Of a DNA stretch of 38,017 nt, positions 16,262 to 23,526 are shown in pieces. The DNA is from Brevundimonas sp. AAP58. GTDB taxonomy: Bacteria; Pseudomonadota; Alphaproteobacteria; Caulobacterales; Caulobacteraceae. The position numbers and the translations under genes are program-made. Below the pieces are notes generated by a model. That model saw nothing but the letters and a program-made list of their open reading frames with translations. It was not told the DNA's origin and made no database searches. The first letter of the stretch is position 1. Each line of letters begins with the position of its first letter. The stretch is taken from the NCBI RefSeq assembly GCF_001295975.1, contig NZ_LJHU01000013.1:1-38017 (forward strand), given 5' to 3'.

Positions 16262-17059
16262 ATGACAGACGCCGCCGACATGACCTACGCCCGCTATCTG
16301 GACCTGGACCGGCTGCTGTCGGCCCAGGCCCCGATCAGCGACCAGCACGACGAGATGCTGTTCGTCATTATCCATCAGGCCAAGGAGTTGTGGCTCAAGC
16401 AGATCCTGCACGAAGTGGCCCTGGCGCAGCGGCTGGTGCGCGCCGGCGACCTGGTGCCCGCCTACAAGAGCCTGGCCAGGGTCAGCCGCATCCAGGCGGT
16501 GATGACGCAGAGCTGGGACATTCTGGCCACCATGACGCCGGCCGACTACCTGCGCTTTCGCGGCGTTCTGGGGTCGAGCTCCGGCTTTCAGAGCGACCAG
16601 TTCCGGCGGCTGGAGACCATGCTGGGCCTGAAAGACCCGAAGTTTCTCGTCTTCCAGACCGACCGGCCCGAGGCCCATGCCGCCTTGTCGGAGGCGCTCG
16701 CTTCCCCCAGCCTCTATGACGACACCCTTGCCCAACTCGCCGCGGCGGGCATCGCGGTCCCTAAGGCCGTGCTGAACCGCGACGTCTCCCAACCTTATGT
16801 CCCCTCGGCCGGGGTCGAGGCGGCCTGGCTGGAGGTCTATCGTGACACCGACCGCTGGTGGGCGCTGTATCAGCTGGCGGAAAAACTCGTCGATCTGGAC
16901 GACGCCCTGGTCACCTGGCGGCACAAGCATGTGGTGACGGTGGAGCGGATCATCGGCCGACGGCGCGGCACGGGCGGAACGGACGGCGTCGGCTATCTGT
17001 CCTCGACGCTGGAGCGGCGCTGCTTTCCCGAGCTGTGGTCGATCCGGACGCAGCTCTGA
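16262..17059 (+). CDS. kynA: Tryptophan 2,3-dioxygenase
   Basis: A heme dioxygenase that opens the indole ring of L-tryptophan to give N-formylkynurenine, the first step of the kynurenine pathway. The 265-residue length is normal for bacterial TDO. Substrate-pocket motifs are FVIIHQAKELWLKQ, with the distal His, and RFRGVLGSSSGFQSDQFR. The heme-ligand region is WRHKHVVTVERIIGRRRGTG followed by GTDGVGYL. AGAGG lies just before the ATG. It stands 48 bp after the TadG-like gene and ends seven bases from the convergent ptsH. No kynB or kynU is present, so the remainder of the pathway must be elsewhere. Confidence 0.96.
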   Translation: MTDAADMTYARYLDLDRLLSAQAPISDQHDEMLFVIIHQAKELWLKQILHEVALAQRLVRAGDLVPAYKSLARVSRIQAVMTQSWDILATMTPADYLRFRGVLGSSSGFQSDQFRRLETMLGLKDPKFLVFQTDRPEAHAALSEALASPSLYDDTLAQLAAAGIAVPKAVLNRDVSQPYVPSAGVEAAWLEVYRDTDRWWALYQLAEKLVDLDDALVTWRHKHVVTVERIIGRRRGTGGTDGVGYLSSTLERRCFPELWSIRTQL

Positions 17060-17065
17060 GCCGGG

Positions 17066-17338
17066 TCAGGCGTCCTCGTCGAACTTGCGGCTGACCAGAT
17101 CCGCCAGCGCCTCGACCGCCTCATCGGCGTCGCCGCCCTCGGCCTTGATCTCGATGTCGCACCCATTGCCGGCACCCAGCATCAGCAGACCCATGATCGA
17201 GCGGGCGTCGACCGTCACGCCGTCGCGCGTGACCGTCACCTCGGCCTCGAAGCTGGACGCCAGCTTTACGAACTTGGCCGAGGCGCGGGCGTGCAGGCCC
17301 CGCTGGTTGCAGATTCCGACCGAACGCGACGCCGTCAT
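17066..17338 (-). CDS. ptsH: Phosphocarrier protein HPr
   Basis: A 90-residue phosphocarrier of the phosphotransferase system. The active histidine is His16 in RGLHARASAKF and the regulatory serine is Ser47 in DARSIMGLLML, the site acted on by HPr kinase. The C-terminus is a little longer and more acidic (RKFDEDA) than in E. coli. Its ATG overlaps the stop of manX (ATGA), so translation is coupled. No ptsI (enzyme I) follows within the block; the gene downstream is convergent kynA. With HprK and EIIA-Man but no sugar permease, this is a regulatory rather than transport PTS. Confidence 0.95.
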   Translation of the reverse strand: MTASRSVGICNQRGLHARASAKFVKLASSFEAEVTVTRDGVTVDARSIMGLLMLGAGNGCDIEIKAEGGDADEAVEALADLVSRKFDEDA

Positions 17339-17739
17339 TTTTCGCCTGCGAGCACCCAGGACGCCACCGAGATATATTTTCGGCCCGCCTCCTGGGCGTG
17401 CGCCACGCAGGCCTCGAGGCTCTCGCGACCACGCACGCTGGCCAGCTTGATCAGCATGGGCAGGTTCAGACCCGCGATGACCTCGGCATGGGTCTGTTCC
17501 ATCACCGAGATGGCCAGGTTGGACGGCGTGCCGCCGAACATGTCGGTCAGCAGAATTACGCCCTCGCCATCGTCGACGGCGGCGGCGGCGTCGACGATGT
17601 CGCGCCGACGGCGCTCCATGTCGTCCTCGGGCCCGATGCAGATGGCCGCGACCCCGCGCTGGGGGCCGACGACATGCTCCATCGCCGCGAGGAACTCCGA
17701 GGCCAGGCCCCCGTGGGTGACGATCACCAGGCCGATCAT
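17335..17739 (-). CDS. manX: PTS EIIA component, mannose family
   Basis: A 134-residue cytoplasmic EIIA-Man domain. The phosphorylated histidine is His9 in LVIVTHGGLASE, and the family block LLTDMFGGTPSNLAIS is intact. There is no fused EIIB domain and no EIIC/EIID gene nearby. In alphaproteobacteria such stand-alone EIIA proteins accept phosphate from HPr and act as regulators. It lies between hprK and ptsH. The 96-bp gap towards hprK contains no gene and no rapZ, which often occupies this place in related genomes. Confidence 0.93.
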   Translation of the reverse strand: MIGLVIVTHGGLASEFLAAMEHVVGPQRGVAAICIGPEDDMERRRRDIVDAAAAVDDGEGVILLTDMFGGTPSNLAISVMEQTHAEVIAGLNLPMLIKLASVRGRESLEACVAHAQEAGRKYISVASWVLAGEK

Positions 17740-17835
17740 GAAGACGTCTTCAAGGGCGAAGCATCCCGCAGTGACGGCGCCGATGCCCCCGGGCCGACGC
17801 GCAAGCGCGATCGAATAGAGGAAAACGCGACAGGA

Positions 17836-18261
17836 TCAAAGGCGGCGCATCGCTCGGGCGATGATGGCCGTGGCCGAGGCGGGCCGGATGTCGAGCGTCA
17901 GGCGAGGAACGACGGCACCGGCGACTGTGTCGTGGTCCTCCTCGGGATGGCGCTCCACGCCCTCCTGGACGCAGTCGACGATCAGCCGGACGCGGGCGAG
18001 CGGGAGGTGCCGGGCCGTGACGACGCCGACGCCGCGCGCCTCGATCATGCCCGCGATCCGTTCGGCGGGCGCGGCATAGAGGCCATCGTCCGAGGCGAAG
18101 ACGTGGACGTAGTCGTCCCCGACCAGCCGCCAGCCCTGTCCCATCAGCCGCAGGGCCAGGTCGCTCTTGCCCGCGCCAGACGGTCCACGGAGCAGGGCGG
18201 CCCGCCAGCCATCGGCGCACCACAGGGCGACCGCTGTGGCATGGAGAATGGGATCGGTCAT
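17836..18261 (-). CDS. hprK: HPr kinase/phosphorylase, short alphaproteobacterial form
   Basis: A 141-residue protein containing only the C-terminal catalytic domain of HPr kinase, about half the length of the Firmicutes enzyme. The P-loop is GPSGAGKSDLALRL (residues 26-39). LVGDDYVHV carries the acidic catalytic pair at 49-50, and IAGMIEARGVGVV matches the domain's conserved strand. It phosphorylates the serine of HPr and, in the short form, probably also removes it. Its ATG overlaps the stop of chvG (ATGA). Coupled translation with a sensor kinase links the PTS state to ChvGI signalling, as known for this order in Alphaproteobacteria. Confidence 0.92.
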   Translation of the reverse strand: MTDPILHATAVALWCADGWRAALLRGPSGAGKSDLALRLMGQGWRLVGDDYVHVFASDDGLYAAPAERIAGMIEARGVGVVTARHLPLARVRLIVDCVQEGVERHPEEDHDTVAGAVVPRLTLDIRPASATAIIARAMRRL

Positions 18262-19886
18262 GAGCGGCGTCCTGTGGCGGGTAAGGCGACCTCGAACCGG
18301 GCCCCGACGACTGCGCCTGCCGCGTCCGTGCGGTTCGACGCCGAGACCCGACCGCCGTGCGCCTCCACGATCTGGCGCACGATCGACAGGCCCAGCCCGG
18401 AGTTGGACCCGAATGCCGTCCCTTTCGGGCGCGAGGTGTAGAAACGCTGGAACACCGTCTCCAGGTTTTCGGACGGGATGCCGGGACCGTCGTCCTCGAC
18501 CAGCACGCGAAGGGGCCGCTCAAGGTCTGTCTCGTCGCGACGAACCGTCAGGCGGACGTCGGCACCCTCCGGGCTGAAGGAACGGGCGTTGTCGATGAGG
18601 TTCCTGAACACCTGACCCAGGGGGCCGTCCTGTCCGAGCACACGGGCCGGGCCCGGGGCTTCGAGACTCAGTCGAACGGGGGCTTCTCCGGGCTTGGAGG
18701 TCGTGTCGTAGACGCCGACGATGTCGGTCAGGAGGGTGTTCAGATCAACCGGACGCGGCCGCTCGCGCGATAGCTCGGCGTCCAGCCGCGAGGCGTTGGA
18801 GATGTCGGTGATAAGGCGATCCAGCCGGCGCACGTCCTGCTGCAGGACGCGGGTCAGTCGCTCGCGCTGGGCCGGCTCCTTGACCAGATCGAGCGTCTCC
18901 AGCGCCGAGCGGATGGAGGTCAGCGGGTTCTTGATCTCATGGGCCACGTCAGCGGCGAAGCGTTCGATGGCGTCCATGCGCGCCGACAGGGTCTCGGTCA
19001 TGGACTCGAGCGACCGGGCGAGGTCGCCGATCTCGTCCCTGCGATCTTCCAGGTCGGGAAGGGAGATGGCGCGGGCGCGTTGCAGCTTGACCTGATCGGC
19101 CGCCGCCGACAGCCGCATGACGGGCCGCGCCACGAACAGATGCAGAAGCAGGGACGCCAGCAGGTTCACCGCGAGCGCCACCAGGGCGAAGGGCAGCAGC
19201 GCCCGGCGTTGGGCTCCTAGAATCTGGTCCACATCCCCGGCCTCGAGCGTCAGGACGCCCAACACCTGCTGCACATGACGAACGGGTAGTGACACAGACA
19301 CGACGCGGTCGCCGGTCTCCGATCGCCGAACAGTGGCCTGGGGCAGGCCGAGCAGGGCCGCCTCGATCTCGGCCCCCAGGGCCTCATTGGCCTGGGCCAG
19401 CGTTTCACGGTCCGCCTCTGCGTCGCCGAGCGGAGCGACAACGGTCCCGGCCGGGTTGGCGGGCGGCAAGGGATTGCCGGGAATGATGTCGGTGACGGCG
19501 AAGCTATCGGACAACAGCGCGCCATCGGCGTCGTAAAGGCGCGCCCTCTGCCCGCTCGGGATGAAGTTGTCCCGTAGCCACTGGCTAGCGGCGATCTGGT
19601 CGAGCGCCGGTGTGGGCTCACCCCGCGTGATACCAAGCTGGCCGAGAACGTTGGACAATAACTCGGCCTGGACGCGCAGACTCTCCTGGCGCGCCTGAAC
19701 GAGGCCCCGGTTCCACTCGTTCAGCGCCAATGCCCCGCCAAACAGGATCAGCAGGCTGAGCAGGTTCAGCGCCAGGATCAGCCCACCCAGCCGCGACCCG
19801 CCGAAGCGGATCAGGCGTCGGCGCAGCGGGCGGTCTTCGGACGTCTCCGAAGGATCAGCTCTCGCGGTATCGATAGCCGACGCCAT
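18258..19886 (-). CDS. chvG: Sensor histidine kinase ChvG (ExoS/BvrS type)
   Basis: A 542-residue inner-membrane kinase. Transmembrane segment 1 is about 32-55, a periplasmic sensor domain of some 175 residues follows, and segment 2 is about 230-252. HAMP, dimerisation and ATPase domains complete it. The phosphorylated histidine is His316 in [17 protein letters not shown]-site boxes are N ([11 protein letters not shown]), G1 (VEDDGPGIP) and G2 (SGLGLSIV). ChvG senses acid or envelope stress and phosphorylates ChvI. The ATG at 19886 overlaps the 3' end of chvI by 32 bases; a later start is possible but no better codon is evident. It is followed by hprK with overlapping stop and start. Confidence 0.94.
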   Translation of the reverse strand: MASAIDTARADPSETSEDRPLRRRLIRFGGSRLGGLILALNLLSLLILFGGALALNEWNRGLVQARQESLRVQAELLSNVLGQLGITRGEPTPALDQIAASQWLRDNFIPSGQRARLYDADGALLSDSFAVTDIIPGNPLPPANPAGTVVAPLGDAEADRETLAQANEALGAEIEAALLGLPQATVRRSETGDRVVSVSLPVRHVQQVLGVLTLEAGDVDQILGAQRRALLPFALVALAVNLLASLLLHLFVARPVMRLSAAADQVKLQRARAISLPDLEDRRDEIGDLARSLESMTETLSARMDAIERFAADVAHEIKNPLTSIRSALETLDLVKEPAQRERLTRVLQQDVRRLDRLITDISNASRLDAELSRERPRPVDLNTLLTDIVGVYDTTSKPGEAPVRLSLEAPGPARVLGQDGPLGQVFRNLIDNARSFSPEGADVRLTVRRDETDLERPLRVLVEDDGPGIPSENLETVFQRFYTSRPKGTAFGSNSGLGLSIVRQIVEAHGGRVSASNRTDAAGAVVGARFEVALPATGRRS

Positions 19887-20559
19887 ACAGGGTCTCGATG
19901 GCGTCGAACTCGGGATCGACGACGCGGAACTTCTTCCTCATCCGCTTGACGTGGCTGTCGATGGTGCGGTCGTCGACATAGACCTGATCGTCGTAGGCGG
20001 CGTCCATCAGGTTGTCGCGGCTCTTCACGAAGCCGGGTCGCTGGGCCAGGGCCTGAAGCAGCAAGAACTCGGTGACGGTCAGCTTGACCGGCTTTCCGTC
20101 CCAGGTGCTCTCGTGGCGCGCCGGGTCCATGACCAGCTTTCCACGCCGGATGGCCTTGCCGGACGATTCGGCCGAAGGCTCGGGCTCGCCGCCATCGCCG
20201 CCCGAGCGGCGCAGCAGCGCCTTGACCCGCTCGATCAGCAGCCTCTGGCTGAACGGCTTGTGGATATAGTCGTCGGCCCCGAGGTTGAAGCCGAGGATCT
20301 CGTCGATCTCCTCGTCCTTGGAGGTCAGCATGATAACGGGTAGTTGGCTGGTCTGACGCAACCGACGCAGCACCTCCATGCCGTCCATGCGGGGCATCTT
20401 GACGTCGAGGATGGCCAAATCTGGCGGGGTGTTCTCGAGTGCCTCCAGCCCCGTGGCTCCGTCGTGATAGGCGACAACCTTGTGGCCGTGGCTTTCGAGC
20501 GCCAGCGACACCGACGCCACGATATTCTCGTCGTCGTCCACCAGGGTGATATTGGCCAA
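19855..20559 (-). CDS. chvI: Response regulator ChvI (ExoI/BvrR type)
   Basis: A 234-residue OmpR/PhoB-type regulator. The receiver domain has the acidic cluster LVDDDE, the phosphorylated Asp52 ([12 protein letters not shown]), and Thr/Lys switch residues in [10 protein letters not shown] and YIHKPFS. The winged-helix output domain ends VGYRYRES. The start is taken as TTG at 20559 because AAGGAG lies eight bases upstream and the protein then begins directly with the first receiver strand (ANITLVDDD). An in-frame ATG further up would add about 18 unconserved residues. It heads the chvI-chvG-hprK-manX-ptsH block and is divergent from the gene at 20746. Confidence 0.94.
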   Translation of the reverse strand: MANITLVDDDENIVASVSLALESHGHKVVAYHDGATGLEALENTPPDLAILDVKMPRMDGMEVLRRLRQTSQLPVIMLTSKDEEIDEILGFNLGADDYIHKPFSQRLLIERVKALLRRSGGDGGEPEPSAESSGKAIRRGKLVMDPARHESTWDGKPVKLTVTEFLLLQALAQRPGFVKSRDNLMDAAYDDQVYVDDRTIDSHVKRMRKKFRVVDPEFDAIETLYGVGYRYRES

Positions 20560-20654
20560 AGCTCGGTCTCCTTGTCGTGACCCCGCACGCGTGGTCTGGG
20601 GCCAATGAACGCACATCAAGCGTAACCGTTCGCCCCAGATCGGGGTGACTTTAC

Positions 20655-20675
20655 GGCCACACCGTCGGCGTGGCC
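20655..20675. promoter_or_regulatory. Imperfect palindrome in the chvI divergent promoter region
   Basis: GGCCACACCGTCGGCGTGGC and its last C form a 21-bp palindrome with one mismatched pair and a central T. It lies about 71 bp before the 20746 start and 96 bp before the chvI start. It could be an operator for either gene, possibly autoregulatory, but I do not recognise the motif. Confidence 0.3.
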
Positions 20676-20745
20676 ACATTTGAGGTGTCGAAACGGGAAC
20701 TTAAACCCTTTCAATCATGATGGACGGCCAACAGCGGACTCCATC

Positions 20746-22455
20746 ATGGCTGGCCCCGTCCATTACGAGATCTATATCCGCAAGACCGCGCCGGCACCCT
20801 GGACGCTGATGCAGGCGACCGAGAACCGCCAGCAGGCGATCGAGGTGGCGGAAGAGACCCTCGCCGACAAGCGGGCCGTCGCTGTTCGGGTGACCAAGGA
20901 AACGCTCGATCCGGACACAATGGAATTCACCAGCGTCACCGTGCTGACCCGCGGCGCGCCGGAAGCCCCAAAGAAGCGCGCGGTCGAGGCCGACGACCGG
21001 CCCAACTGCATGGCCCCGCAGGACCTCTACGCCCCCCACGCCCGGGAACTGATCGGACGGGTTCTGGAAGACTGGCTTGCACGCAACGGCGTGACCGTCT
21101 TCGAGCTGTTGCATCGGCCCGACCTGGTCGAGCGGCTGGAGGCTTCTGGCGTCGAGGTCCAGCACGCCATCCAGAAGGTCGCCATCCCCGAGAGCCAGGC
21201 GACCGGACAGGCTGCCCATGAACTGATCCGCCACTACCAGAAGCTGGTCGAGGCGGCGATGGATCGGGTCGTCACGGCCGGCAGGAAGAACCTGTTTCCG
21301 GATCTGGCCAACCGGTCCCTGGCCGACGTGGCCCATCGCCTCGCGGGATCGTCGGATCGAGCCTTTGTCATGGGTGGCGTCATCGCAGGGGCGTTGGTCG
21401 ACCTGCGGGGGGCGAGGGCGCGTCTCGACAGACTGATGGACCTCGCCGATCGCGCGCCGATGGAGGGTCCGCCGCGCGCCCTTGTCATGGTCGGCATCGA
21501 GCAGATCCTGTGCGAGATGATGGGGTCCCGTACGAACCTGTCCGAGCTTCTCGGGCCTGCGCTGGATCAGGGCGGCAGCCTGGCTGCCGTGGTGCGGATG
21601 GTCGCGCCCAAGGAAATCGAGACCCTGATCCGTATGGACCCCAGAATGGCATTGCTTATGCCGGCCGTGGACGGGCCAGCGGCTCGATTGGGTGTGCGAC
21701 TGGAGGCGGGGGAGTATCCGATCCTTTCGGCAACCCTGGCGCGGATGGTGCTGCGTGAGCTGATGGGGCCACGGCGTCTGAGACCAACCGACGCGCCCGG
21801 CGAAATCGACATCCTGCGCACGCTGGCGATGTCACTCACGGCCACCGCCGGGCGGCTGTTGACGCTCGAGGAGGTCCAGAACGCCTTCACCGAACGATCC
21901 AAGTCGCTCGTCACGGCGGACTTCGTCCAGGCCTTTGTGGACCCTTGCGAAACGGTCCTGTGCGAGGCCGAGCAGCTGACCCGGCTTTGCGAGAACGTCA
22001 CAGGGGTCGCCAACAAGCGCTCCGCCGCCCGATGGCTGGCGGCCTGCGTGACCTCGCTGCGGTTCGAGCAGGAAATGCGGACCGCCCCCCTGACGGCGGC
22101 CAGAAAACTCCAGGCATTGGCGGTCCTGAACCGGTCCGTGCGGGCCGCTGCCCTGTCCGAGCACGACACTGAACAGATCAACGGTGCCATCGGCCACGTG
22201 GGCGGGGTGGTCGAGGCTGAGGCCAGGCTGACGGCCCAACTGGCTCGTGCCCCCGCGCCGCCGGCCCAGAAACTCGCCGCTCTGCTTCGTCTCGCCGCCG
22301 GAGAGACCGCCCCGTTCGGCCCCGCCGCCGATCGCGCCAAGGCCGAGGCGATCAAGCTGTTCCGCGCGCCCGAAGCCCGCGCGGCCCTCACGGCCTCCCC
22401 GGAACAGATCGCGCCGTTGAAGTCGCTGATGAAGGCCGCGGGTCTGGCGGCCTGA
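20746..22455 (+). CDS. Hypothetical protein divergent from chvI
   Basis: A 569-residue protein whose family I do not recognise. The first ~75 residues (HYEIYIRKTAPAPWTLMQAT, then EVAEETLADKRAVAVRVTKE) look like a small alpha/beta domain. The remainder is almost wholly helical, rich in Ala/Leu/Arg, with no signal peptide or membrane segment, and resembles a helical-repeat scaffold. Cysteines are few. The ATG at 20746 is chosen because the next residues form the first strand and upstream codons are not protein-like. It is transcribed divergently from chvI over a 186-bp region containing a palindrome, which suggests, but does not prove, control by ChvI. Confidence 0.8.
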   Translation: MAGPVHYEIYIRKTAPAPWTLMQATENRQQAIEVAEETLADKRAVAVRVTKETLDPDTMEFTSVTVLTRGAPEAPKKRAVEADDRPNCMAPQDLYAPHARELIGRVLEDWLARNGVTVFELLHRPDLVERLEASGVEVQHAIQKVAIPESQATGQAAHELIRHYQKLVEAAMDRVVTAGRKNLFPDLANRSLADVAHRLAGSSDRAFVMGGVIAGALVDLRGARARLDRLMDLADRAPMEGPPRALVMVGIEQILCEMMGSRTNLSELLGPALDQGGSLAAVVRMVAPKEIETLIRMDPRMALLMPAVDGPAARLGVRLEAGEYPILSATLARMVLRELMGPRRLRPTDAPGEIDILRTLAMSLTATAGRLLTLEEVQNAFTERSKSLVTADFVQAFVDPCETVLCEAEQLTRLCENVTGVANKRSAARWLAACVTSLRFEQEMRTAPLTAARKLQALAVLNRSVRAAALSEHDTEQINGAIGHVGGVVEAEARLTAQLARAPAPPAQKLAALLRLAAGETAPFGPAADRAKAEAIKLFRAPEARAALTASPEQIAPLKSLMKAAGLAA

Positions 22456-22544
22456 CGGGAGCGTCTTCGCGCCGACAGGCCGGCCTGCGACTGTTTGCCG
22501 GAACCCGGTTGCGGACGTCCGCGCCTCATGGCAAGCGCGGCCTT

Positions 22545-23516
22545 ATGGACGCGACCCTGACCACATATCTGATGCTCGCTGGGGGCCTCGTGCTGCTGAC
22601 CCTGGGCGGCGATACTCTGGTGCGTGGCGCCTCGACGGCGGCCAAGTCGCTGGGTGTGTCGCCGTTACTGATCGGTCTGACGCTGGTCGGGTTCGGCACC
22701 TCCACGCCCGAGCTGGTGACCAGCATCACTGCCGCCATGGCGGGATCGCCGGGCATCGCGGTGGGCAATGTCGTCGGGTCCAACACGGCCAACATCCTTC
22801 TGATCCTGGGCGTCGCCGCCCTGATCACACCGATCGTCGTGGACCGGGCCGCGTTCCGGCGTGACGGCTGGATGCTGGTGATCGCCAGCGCCGTATGCGC
22901 CGGAGCGGTCCTGGCGGGCCGCATCGGCTTCGTCTGGGGTCTGGGCATGCTTGCCCTGCTGATCGCCTACCTCGTTGTCGCCTATCTGGGCGAGCGGTCA
23001 GTGCAGGACGCCGAACGGGCCAAGTATGAGCACATCTCGGAAGACGCGCCTGATGCCAAGGGCGGCCTTTGGGCTGGACTGGGCCTGGCGGTCGTGGGCA
23101 TCGCCCTGACCATCGGCGGGGCGCGACTTCTGGTCGATGGAGCGGTCGTCATCGCGCAAGATCTGGGAGTTTCCGACACGGTCATCGGGCTGACGGTGGT
23201 GGCGGTCGGAACGTCTTTGCCGGAATTGGTGACCTCCGTCGTGGCGGCTGCGCGCAAGCACGCCGATGTGGCGCTCGGCAATGTCATCGGCTCCAACATC
23301 TACAATGTGCTCGGCATCCTGGGCATCACGGCCATGGTCTCGCCACTGGACGTGCCGCCCGAGATCGTCCGTGTCGACCTGTGGGTGATGCTGGGCGCCA
23401 CCGCGCTGCTGGTTCTCTTTGTCCGCACGGGCATGAAGATCGTGCGCTGGGAGGGACTGGTCCTGCTGCTCGCCTATGGCGGCTACATCGCGTGGCTGGC
23501 GACGAACGCGGCCTGA
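22545..23516 (+). CDS. Na+/Ca2+ exchanger family antiporter (YrbG-like)
   Basis: A 323-residue inner-membrane cation antiporter of the CaCA superfamily. Ten hydrophobic segments form two inverted halves. Each half carries the alpha-repeat: GFGTSTPELVTSITAAMAGS with GNVVGSNTANILL in the first, and AVGTSLPELVTSVVAAARK with GNVIGSNIYNVLG in the second. The acidic Glu of each TPEL/LPEL and the Asn residues of GSN are the ion ligands known from this family. A polar cytoplasmic loop (about 155-175) separates the halves. The ATG at 22545 starts just before the first membrane helix. It follows the hypothetical gene by 89 bp and converges on polA. Confidence 0.93.
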   Translation: MDATLTTYLMLAGGLVLLTLGGDTLVRGASTAAKSLGVSPLLIGLTLVGFGTSTPELVTSITAAMAGSPGIAVGNVVGSNTANILLILGVAALITPIVVDRAAFRRDGWMLVIASAVCAGAVLAGRIGFVWGLGMLALLIAYLVVAYLGERSVQDAERAKYEHISEDAPDAKGGLWAGLGLAVVGIALTIGGARLLVDGAVVIAQDLGVSDTVIGLTVVAVGTSLPELVTSVVAAARKHADVALGNVIGSNIYNVLGILGITAMVSPLDVPPEIVRVDLWVMLGATALLVLFVRTGMKIVRWEGLVLLLAYGGYIAWLATNAA

Positions 23517-23526
23517 CACAGCCCCC

